Assembly: GCF_914767665.1 (NCBI RefSeq)
Contig: NC_059506.1
Span: forward strand, 2,728,001-2,792,000
From: Harmonia axyridis
Lineage: Eukaryota; Arthropoda; Insecta; Coleoptera; Coccinellidae
Length of the DNA: 64,000 bases
Direction: 5' to 3'
In this document: in pieces, positions 26,001 through 38,000 of the stretch
Position numbering within the stretch: the first letter of the stretch is position 1
Layout: every line of letters starts with the position of its first letter
Position numbers and translations under genes: made by a program
Notes under the pieces: generated by a model
What the model was told of the DNA's origin: nothing
Seen by the model: only the letters and a program-made list of their open reading frames with translations
The model's database searches: none

Positions 26001-29000
26001 CAATGGTTTTGCGAGGAGATTTGAATCTAATTGATTCAGTATCCTTATATGTCCAACCCAGTTTCAATGAAGGAGCTTTCCATTAAGGTAAATTCTTATT
26101 GCTTCGAGCAGGCTACATTTCATCACATGTAGATATAAAGATGTAAGGGAGGCAAGTCTAGTATGACATCCAGCGTTGCTGTGGGAGCTGTGCGCATAGC
26201 TCCTGTGACACCAATGCACGCCAGCCTTTGTAGTTTCTGCAACCGGCTACGTGTGGTGACCTCCTCGGTTTTTGTCCACCATGCTAGAGATGCATAGGTG
26301 ACAATAGGGCGTACCATCGCTGTGTATAACCACTGTACCATTTTCGGTTTCACTCCTCATGTCTTTCGAAAGAGTCTTTTGCATGCCCACATAGCCACCA
26401 TGGCTCTGGAAAAAGTCTTATCTATATATTTCCCCCAGTTCAGTTTACTGTTCTGGATAACACCTAGGTATTTGCATTCACTAGAGAATTGCACAGTCTG
26501 ACCATTTAGGACCAGAGCTCTGAGGTCGAGATTCCTTCTTCTAGTGAACGGAATTATTGATGTTTTCGAGGGGTTGACAGTAAGTCCCTCTTCCTCGCAC
26601 CAGTTTTCAATAATTTTGAGAGTAAGTTGCATTCGGCTACTTAGTGAGCACCCATGCTTGCCTCTCAGAGTCACCACTATGTCATCGGCGTAAGCCTGGA
26701 CGTTGAAGCAAGTTGTAAGTAACGATTGGCAATATTTGAATGGATGAATGATTTCATTTGTAACCATTTTTTCAAAATAAAGTTGTATTATCATCAAAAA
26801 AACAGTGGGAACTGCGTTACGAAATTGTTATAGTTTTGAAAATAATAAAATGAACCCATTTAATATCACGTTAATAAAATTTTTCTCCACAGGTTGCCGT
26901 AGTCGAAGGTATGTCGAAGCTGAGATTCAAACAGGACATATCCCTCAGCGAACAGAATCTGGTAGACTGCGCACTCGGCAACGAGTTCATGTCAAACGGC
27001 TGCGAGGGTGGCTCCCCCTGGGGAGCCCTGCTCTACATGAAGTTACACGGGATCGACACGTCGCAAAACTACCCTTACACCGGCGTTCACTCGAGGTGCA
27101 GGTCGATATCGAACTCGAGCGTGCACCTGAAATCCCCCCATCTGATGCATCTCAGCGAATACGACCTGATGAGGACAGTTGGCGCCACTGGTCCGGTCGC
27201 TACGACGATAGAGGTGACACCTACCCTCATGCACTACAAGAGTGGCATCGTCTTCGACCGCAAGTGCGTCGGCAAGACTACCAACCACGCCGTAACAATT
27301 GTCGGTTACGGTGTACAAGACGGTTTCCAATATTGGCTGGTGAGGAACTCGTGGGGTCACAATTGGGGAGATCAGGGTTACTTCAAGATGGCGCGAAACT
27401 ATGGGAATAATTGTCAGATCGGTATATCGGCGTTTTTCGCGGATGTTTCTCAATGAATGAACCTAATGTGACGAAGCTGTTCATGAATAAATTAATCGAA
27501 ATGTTTAGTCTCTTTTTCCCTATCACTTTCTCATCCCGTATTCATCTACTCCTGTACATTGGACTGTCTCAAAAATTTTCACTCCAATTCTTTCCAGGGA
27601 CCGTCTTCTCGACAAGTGATGTTTCAAAACGTATACAAACTTTTCCAATGTCACACGTTTTGGTATTCTTGACTCGTGAACTTGAAAATGTACACGTTCT
27701 CAGTGCGAATGCTTTCTGCGAGCGCTTTTTGGCCTTCTCATTTAGATATTTACATATACAATCTATCTTTGTTCCAACAACTCATTTCGTCGGACGTTGT
27801 TGTGTTATTAAGTGAGGTTATGATGTTATGATGTTGTTATTTTTGGATCTATTGGATTATGTGGAACAAATGGATCAGCGGAGATATACACAGCGCGGAG
27901 ACCCATTCAATGATTTGAGTGAGGATCAATTCGTTTGAATGTTTCTGGATATCCTCAAAGAACATGGAACACCTCTGGAAAATGAACCAGTGGAAGGAAC
28001 TCCAAAATATTTATACAACAAAAAAAAGAGAGAAATCAAAATCCTCAAAGATAAAATGGGGTTCTGAAGCTGTCTACTCGAGCATAGGGTTCTTCATTGT
28101 ACTTCGGAAACAGCAAGTAACATTGTCAATGCTTGTGTAGTGCTCCATAATATTTGCATTGAAAATACAATGTACCGGAACGATGGTACATCACAAGTTG
28201 ATTTGGGAATATATATGACTTCCTCATCGATAGTAGAGATCGAGTAGAAGTGAATATGCAAAGGATAAATTCGGAATTGGCGGCCGATCGAAGATTCAGA
28301 TGCATAATTTTATTCGCAATCATGAAGCCGAGTAATTTGAAAATTTGTTAAACAATTTATGAATATATAATATAATGATTCCCTTGATGTGAAATTTAAC
28401 TTGTAAATTCTTAATGAATTATTACTATTTCGTTTGTTCCAATTAACATGAACACATTTTTATGAAAGTTTATGTAGAAAACATTCTAATAAATAACAAG
28501 TAAATAAACCAAATGCACAACATAAACATTTCTGCTGATAATATGAACATTTAATAAAAAAAATTAAGTCCCTTTATGTCTCTCAATATATACTTTTTCA
28601 AAAATATCTACCACTCGTTTTTGAAACGTGTAGGTACGTTAAAAAGATCACTTGTCAAGCATACGGACCCAGCCACCATTAGAGAAGAAAAATTGCTATC
28701 CCTTCTGCAATAGTAAAGAAGACCCAACTAGGTGCGAATCACAAATGTCTAAAACTGTATATCAAACATCCAGATCATTGAAAAAATTGAGTCCAGGTGT
28801 ATTCAGTAATGGAGTAAAGGATTCGATGGCGTAGAAATGGGGGGTACTAGGGGTAATTACCCCCACCAAGATTCCCAAATTACCATGTCGCGAATTCTCG
28901 CAAAGACGACGAACGAACATTTTTCTATAAGATGAACCAATAATCATTTTACTTTTCTTCAAAATCCACACGGCAGTAAAAAATTTGACCCTTTTACGGT

Positions 29001-32000
29001 TTAGGAGTTTATTATCGCTTTCAAGATGAGTACTTTTATTTCACTACAGACACGTCTTTGTCCGAGGTTTATTATTTTCCTATCCGCTTTCTCGGCATCT
29101 CCCCTTATTTGCCATCTGTGATTTTTGCATCCGTCATCTGTATACACTTCCCCGTTGTTTTCGGTGTTTTGTATCATTCTCGTCACAAAATATCAATAGT
29201 GTAGTTATCGAAGAATTGAACTGACTAATTCGCATAGAAAAATTGTGTGGGATGTGTTGTACCATTTCTTGTTTCATTCAAATTGCAATTTGTTTGTGAA
29301 GACATCAATTTTGAATTGACTATATCTACACGGTTTTTCTTAATTGGAGGTACAAATGAAAATGATATATTTCTTGGATAATTTAAGAAAAAAAGTCTAT
29401 AAAATGAGTCTCCAAACATTTTGTTTTTGAGATACAGATGTTAAAGTTTGAGTTTTTTTACTCATAGAACCTTCCCTTCACAAGATAATTAATTTGAATT
29501 GACCATAGGTATTCCAATTCTAGTTTTCATCATGTTATAGCCTATTTTTAGTGCAAATCCACAGGTTGATATTTTTTCTGGAAGGGTGTCGTATCTGCTA
29601 TCGATTTCGATAAAAAATTCCAAACAGCTCTCTAGTAATCCTCAGAAAAATACAAAGTATTACAAAGATCCAGCTATTAAGCTGTTATGAATGAATTAAT
29701 TATAAGTTTTGGTACCTATTTACCCACTCTGTAGCAAAGATTAATAAAGATTTGATAAACTGATATAAGCATTGCTAAAAAGTACGGCACACTAGAAACA
29801 CACCGTATCTCGAAAACAAAGCGTTTGCGGGATTATATTCATGGGACTTTTTATTCCTCAAAATTATCCAAGAAATCTCTCATTTTCCTCCATAACTGTA
29901 ATTCAGGAACAGGAATAAATATTTGATAAACTGATATAAGCATCACAAAAAGTACGACACACTAGAAACAACCTGTATATTGAAAGCAAAGCGTTTGTGT
30001 GCTCATATTCATGAAAATTTTTTCTCGAAAATTATTCAAGTATTTTCTCATTTTCCTTCGTAACTCTGATTTGAGAACACCCAGTATAAGGTAAGAACAA
30101 AAGAATTGGTAATAAAAAAATTATTTCGAGTAATTTGGTTCAAACTTCGTTATCAAACTTTCTTTTATCACATTACAGATATGAGTAAACGTTGTCGTCA
30201 AAGAAATTTATTCGATCTACCAAAAGATGAAAAAATTGAAGGCATTTCTTTGAAAGATTTTTGATATGAAATTAGTTTTCAACAATTTGCATACTTTTGT
30301 TATCGCAATCGCAATAAAATATGGAAAGCAGCAGCGGTAGTGTTATTCTACACGGTTGCAGAAAAAATATTATACGCAACACGCATGAAAATGGATTTTT
30401 TGGACTCACAGACTTGGAATTTTGTCTATTCGTCCAAGAAACCTATTTTCCGGATTTGTTACGTAAATTACTATTAGTCCTTTCCCTTCGCTCACTATAA
30501 TGTTTTTACTGGTTAGGTCCGGTACATATTGAGTGAAGTGTTTAAAAGGACATTATAATAAATCACATATCATATAATATTATTATTTACATATGGACCT
30601 AAGGGTCATTGCTCTCCAATAGGCGCATGAATGAATTTCGTTTCAATTATAATGTGTGAAATATCTTTAAAATTGTTTACAAATTGGAAGTTAAGATAAA
30701 AAATGAAATAGTTTCTCTAATGATACTCGTAATAGAATAGTTCAAATTCAATATTGTATAATAATCATTTTCATATCAGATTAAAATAAAAATCATAAGG
30801 ATGCTTTCTCTCGAGTTACGTATTGTAGAGATAGGTACAGGTGATAAGAAGCTATATCAAAAATCGATATCTGACAATACTGTTGATCCACTGAGCATAG
30901 TGAATACATTCACTTTTTACTTGTGATGATTCTGTGATTTCATATTTTGAAGACATGAAAACGGTTCTTCTTCTTTTTGTTGTATTTAGTTGTGAGGCAC
31001 TCGAAGATATTGGTGTACATAAAGAATGGCTACGCTTCCAGGTATTTATTTTACTCGATAAAATTGAAAATAAAATTAGGTTGATTGAATGATTTGATCA
31101 AGCGAATCACCACGATGAAAGGTTTATAAAACCCACCATTAGAGCAAAAGTTCTAAAACGTTTTTTCTGTATTTTTTATAGCTTATATGATATTCATATC
31201 AGACCATGGAAATTAAATCTAATTTTAGGAGAGAGTTTGCGTTCATCAAATGGGACATCCTATATTTAAACGTAGTTTGTTGGCCGCAGATTTGTCGAAA
31301 AGCATCCCGTTATTCATCCCGGTGATTTTTCCTGGAAGAGTTACCGCTTTTTTCCTTCAAACTTTTTTTAGTTGACCAGTAATTTAAAAATATTTAGGAA
31401 TAAATATTAGTTTTGGTGCTCATTTTCCCGATATGTGGCAATGATTCATGAAAATTCGATAAACTGGTATAATCATCACAAAAAAGTAGGACCACAAGAA
31501 ACACCCTATATCTCGAAAAAAACTTGCGGACCCATGTTGATAGGACTTTTTTCTATTAGAATTAACCTAGAGATGTTTCATTTTTGTTTTCAACACATAT
31601 TTAGAAACACCCTTTACATTTAGATACTTCCCTGAAATGGCACTGTCATATTTCGAATTTGAATGGGAGACTGCTATCTGTGTTGTATTCAATAAATGTA
31701 TTGAAAAATCAAATATCATTCGATATCCTGATTCAATTTAAAAACAATTATTTAATTTACTTCGCAAATTTCGAATCCTTGATGTCCTACCGAATGATCT
31801 TCTGGGATAATTCGGCACTCACCCCTGGTTTCTCAATCAACGTAAAAATCAACTTAACAGCTGTCAATTCTATGGTCATGCGTCATTTGGGTTGCTGAAA
31901 GAAAAGGTTAACTCCATTTATTTGAACCACAGTATAGGAACTATACAGTAGTAACACTTCGAGGATTTTTTGTCCATGTCGGACACGCGCATTCCTCCTA

Positions 32001-35000
32001 GCGCAGCTTAGAGAAATTGAACCATATCATAGAAATCGTCGATTTGCACGTGAACCTAACCTTAAGTGTCAAGTTATTTACTCATTTTACCTTGTTCTGT
32101 TAACAAGTAAAGATTCGTTTGTTAATTTTGAATTTCCAAGATTTAATTTATTTATCGATTTATTTGAAATGGTGAATCAATGCAGCGTGTTCAATTGTCG
32201 AAAAAACAGTATTAATTCAAAAAACAAGATTTCTATTGATTATATCGATATATTTGTGTGATAAAACAAGATTTCTATTGATATATCTTTAAGCTATATG
32301 TATAAACGAAGAATATAATTTTTTTTTCATAATATGTTTTTCTTTAATTGTTCTCGAAAATTCTCTGACAAGTTAAAATTCCTCCGCTCAAGACCCTTCT
32401 CTTAAATTTTAGTAAAAAAACTAGGAGTAAACATGAGTGACAAAAACAACTTATTTGGCTACGTCAATATTTATAACTGACCTCTGAAAGAAGAAAATAT
32501 TTTCAATTCAACTGATTTTTTGTCCTCATACCTTCAACCTTCGACATATCTAAACCGATTTCGGAACTTTTTTTGATAGGTATCAGCTAAGGTTAACCAA
32601 ATTACAATAATAACCTACGACATTCAGTTCTACGTCAGATATTATTGTATGACACCGACCCTCAAGCCTTAATTGTACGTCATAACATGTTAATTTCCAG
32701 TACTTTCTTCATAAGAATATTTCTAAATCGGTTCTGCTTTTTTGTTGAAAAGCTTTTATGGTGAATTGGTATTTATAATATGGAATTATTATAGGAATGG
32801 AATTATAATATAATATAATATAATATATTTATTTACCATTTCAATTTTAAATATACAATAGTCTTTTAGTTAATGATAAACAATATATAGAATCCCTACA
32901 AAAGGATAAACCTGTGAAAAAAATTCATCAAATTATAGGTTCAAGTCAAATGTTAATAATGAAAGTTTCATTGATTTATTGAAAAGTATTTTAGAGGAAA
33001 AAATATACAATTTGAATGAGATAATTATGAAATACGTCCTTATTTCTAGTGTCACTATAATAAATATACTAACCATTGATACATGAAATTTAAAAATACT
33101 GAAAAAATGACTTCCAAAGCCACTCTCCTTATTGAAAATCTCAAGATTTCCACGAAAATTCTAATATACTTTTGAATTCCCGCTCAAATGAATGAAGATC
33201 TTAATGGCTTCCTCCTGCACTGGGAGGAATGCGCGAATTCTCGAGAGTGTTACTACTGTATAGTTCCTATACTGTGTTTGAACATTCTGCTAGTTAACAC
33301 AGTGGCCAAATATTATACGTGAATTAAACTTGAATTGTACGTCAAGCGTCGTTTTGAGTTTCTGAAACGCATTTTAAGGCAAATTCAGGTTCGATAGCCT
33401 CGCACAGGGTCACCACATGTCATATAGATTAGTTTATGTTACACTGAACAATATTTCAGAAACCCAAATGGATCTGACAATCTGACATCTCTGTCAAATT
33501 GGATGGTGTTTTAGTTGAACAATGTCTTTCAGAAAACGGGGGTCAGAAGATGACTTTAAGGTCAATTCTAAGAAGAATATTTTAGATGGATATAGCGTAT
33601 ATCTACATCAATCCATAAAATTATTTTGTTTCAATTTCATCACTTATTCTATGTGTTAATCTTCTGAAATAAATTTTGGTTATTATTTTTTGTTTTTGAG
33701 AAGATCGAACTGTCTTCCATTTGAGTTCTCCCTTTAGGTTAATCAAACTTTTCGTAGGAACTGTTTGGAAAAAAATATACATCAACCAAGGCAAGAGATC
33801 AGAGATTTACGACGTTCAAAAATAACCTTAAAACAATAGCACATCACAATTCTTTGTATCGAGCTGGAAACACGACATACAGAATGGGTGTGAACCAATT
33901 TACCGATTGGAGTCCCGAAGAACACTCACTATACGTGAATAAATTCAAGGTTATGAATAACTCCAATGTAAAAGTAGTGTCATATCACGCTGTGAATGAA
34001 ACAATTCCTGAATCCATCGACTGGAGACTACGAGGGGCAGTAACAGAAGTGAAGAACCAAGGTCATTGCGGATCCTGTTGGGCATTCAGTGCAGTAAGTA
34101 TGATTTTCTATCATCTTAAAATTCTTAAATACACTGCGTACAAAAAATTAACGCACATTATGGAAATCTCAAATTTATTCTACAACTGAAAGTGTTCTCA
34201 ATGAAAATTATTTTTAATCAGAATTATGCATGCATATGTTATCCCCTTTCAACGTTTTTTGAATTTGACCCAAGAGGAATGTGCCCAAGAGGAATGTGCC
34301 CAAGCGGTAGTTTTGCGAGAAGAAGGGTGTACATACACAAAAATTGCAGAAAGGTTTGGAGTTTCCCATACAAGTGTGTCCAGAATGTTGCAGCGATTCA
34401 GGGAGACAGGTATGAATGTCCGAAGACCAGGACAGGGTAGACCACGGGTAACAACTGCCATTCAAGAACGTTACTTGAGAGTGTCTTCGTTGAGACAACG
34501 GTTTGCAACCACTCGCCTCCTTCAAAATCAGCTTGAGCAAACTCATGGGGTGCAAATTAGCACTCAGACAATAAGAAATCGTCTCAGAAAATATGATTTA
34601 AGGCCTCGTGTCGCGGCAAGAGGCCCAGCTCTTACCCCAGCCAATCGAAGGGCGCCTTTGGATTTGGCGAGAGAGAATATCCATTGGGAAGAGGCTGATT
34701 GGGAAAGAGTTCTCTTCACAGATGAGTCTAGATTCTGCCTCTACCATTGTGATCGACGTTCCCTTGTATACAGACGTCCACATGAAAGATATGCTCAGTA
34801 CAATTTCCTGAATACTACTGGTTTCGGGGGAGGATCGATTATGGTATGGGGTGTAATAACTTTGACTGCTCGCACAGACCTAGTGGTCGTTGATAATGGA
34901 GCTATGAATGCTGATAGGTATATAAGGAACATTCTTGAAGAGCATGTAGTGCCATTTGCCCCATACATTGGTGAAAATTTCATTTTAATGGACGATAATG

Positions 35001-38000
35001 CCAGACCCCATCGTGCGCGCATCGTTCAGGAGTACCTTGAAGAGGTTGAAGTCTCTCAAATGGAATGGCCAGCAAGAAGTCCAGATCTCAATCCGATTGA
35101 GCAGGTTTGGGACAACCTCAATAGAAGGCTGAGAAGTTCAGAAAAGCATCCAGCTACTCTTAATGACTTAGGAATCCAACTCAGAGAAATCTGGGAAGGA
35201 TTAGATCAGAACATTTTAAGATCATTCATTTTGAGTATGAACCGGCGTTGCCGAGCTGTAATTAACGCAAGGGGTGGAAATACTAAGTATTAAATCACTT
35301 ATCAGCATTCCAGTATTTTGAAAATTGTTTATTTCTTTTCTTTCACATAAGATTCGGTGAAATCCTGAATTTTTCTTCCATTCAATGTGTCTTGTTTCGT
35401 TCAAAACTGTCCCGAGAGAACATAAAAAATAACTTATAAAGTCAATGTAGAGTTAACTTTCATTAAAATTGAGATTTTCACAATGTGCGTTAATTTTTTT
35501 GCAAAGTGTATTTTCTTCTCACTTTAATAGGCCATTCAGAAGTTTGGTATTTGTATGAGTAAGAAGAAACAATTGTGATCTGTGTAGATCTTGTTACTGT
35601 GTCCTTACCCAAAGCGGTCAAACGTCACTTGACACTTGTTTTCGATTGGCCAAGTAAATGAACGATGAATCTTGTGTAGAAGTTTGAAATGAAGTCATCG
35701 AAATGAAAGTTTTCATCATTCTTTGAGTTATTGATAAAAATTGATATTTTGATCACCAATCAATATCAGTATTTTCTAGAAAAAACCGGCATGATGAATC
35801 TTATTTGTATCCTCGTTAATTAAATCTAATCTCATTTGTAACTGTAAAACTTCAACAAAAAAATCACAAAAAAAAGGTTGTTGAGGAGTCATAACTCATA
35901 ATAAAGGGATTCAGGGGAACACACTTATACAATTTATTCGCACAACAAATATAAGAAATAATTTCTCTCTCAAATAAAGATCTATGATAATAATTAAAAC
36001 GTCTTCTAAAATTAATTATTCTTTGTAGCAATAACCCTAATAAAAATAAAACTAATACCTAATTCAATTCAAGAATGCCTTATGCTTCCTCTCAAATGGA
36101 ATTTTTTTTTTAATTATCATTTATTTCTGGACTAATTTGATCTCTTGATCTTACTTTATCCGGTGCATGGTTTTCATTTGAAAAATCAAAAATAGTTTTT
36201 ACTTCAACGAAGAATTGCTATGAGTGTCATTGAGTTATTTTTGTATGGTAGCAGTTTAAATTTCTCAAATGAGAAATCTAACGACGAAAATGTATTTTTA
36301 CAATTTCCATTCGTTTTTGAACCATTTTGGGCTCTTAATTCAATTTTATCCGATACGCCATCAATTTTCACGGAATTGTAAACCCATGACACTTTTAGCA
36401 ATCCATCCCGGAAGTATAATGATTTTTTTTAAACAAAAACCGATTACTGGTTCAAAGTAAAATCAAGATACTATATCCAGAAATGAATGAGAATTTGAAA
36501 AATAATTTGGAAAAAGCAGTGTGTTTTTCTCCGAAAATATTCAATGCAAACTCCACTGGTAAAAATAAAAAAATTGTATCTTGATCTAGTAAAAACGTGT
36601 ATCTACCAAATTTCATATAAATATCTGCAACAGCATCACTGATGTGGTGAAGTTCCCAGAAAAAAACTGGAACTGGAAGCCTAACCACTCTGTACCTCAA
36701 ATTACCTCATAAGATTATTTTTCTTACTCCAAGAATTGCCACCTATTCAAGGTGGCAATTCTTGGAGTAAGAAAAAAAATCTTATGAGGATTCCTTAAGC
36801 ATACTGTTATATTCAATAACAGTATGATTAAGGAATCCACTTGGCAGATCATTACCAGTACTCAACTTTAATTCAGTCATTTAGTAGTTCACCTCGGAAT
36901 TCGAGATACTCAGCTTTAAACTTGTAAGAACATGTATTTGGACATTCTACAAGTTGCCTTGAAATCTAGACATGCTACTTAAGGTTCCCGCAAATTTTAA
37001 ATCTAAGGTCAAAGGTCTCAAAAATCGTTTTTTTTTTGTACATTCTTTGCCTTCTCGTTTCCTATGAATTTTGCACTATCTATTATCATCATAAATATTG
37101 TAAACGATTTTATTCTCTAAAACTTTTGTTTGGAAAGTTTTCTATACGTTGAATCGTTTTCGAGATAGATGGCGAAGAGCGTGCGGTTAGAGCATCATTT
37201 AAGGTCAACCAGTAGTCCTGGTCAAACGCAGTATAAAGAGTAGGGCAAGCTTGTTACAATGCTTTAGGGCCAGTTTCATAAAAGAAAGTAAAGTCTCGTT
37301 TTCCGTTAGAAATATTCTTTATAAAATGACATGTTTTTCATAGTTAACGAACATTTACTATTTATGAATAAACGCTTACAAGACTTCAACAATTTATTCA
37401 CTCAGAATATAGGATTTATGAATAATTAACAAGCTAACATAATCCTAGCGATCCAATCTGTGGAAAAGTTTAAGGACGCATCCCTCAAAGAGAAGCGCAT
37501 CTCGTTGAAGGATCTGTCCTTGAACTTTTCATTTGATTTGAATTTCCTTTTTAAACATAAAATCTGTGTTACTATGGGCTTATTGAACGCCGCTTAGCAC
37601 ATCTCTACTGAATTTTGGGTTTAGATCGTTTGTGCCCGCTTAGTTATTATAGCAATGTTGGCAAACCAGTGGTTAGAGTGAACGGATTCAACAAAGATGA
37701 CTAGGGTTCAAACCACGAATACTCTCAATATGAACTTTAAAAGAGAACCAAGTTTGACAAACGGTTCCTCTCAGAACCTAACAATCGGTGATAAGAACAA
37801 CCAAATGACTATTAAACAAATACGTTTACCATTACTGAATTGAAATATCGATTTTCTTCAACATGGAATAATGTTTATTAATTATTACTCAATGATATAT
37901 TAACCTCAACCATATTTATTTATTATAAATAAGTGAAGTGTAATAATAAATGATGATTATTGGTGGGATTTCAAATAAATTACTTATTTACATGAAACTT

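Noticed and set aside
27043..27453. 136-codon minus-strand frame over cathepsin exon 3
   Set aside because: Antisense to a well-supported papain-family exon and without any domain.
28652..28971. Short frames downstream of the Harbinger element
   Set aside because: No domain, splice support or match elsewhere in the window.
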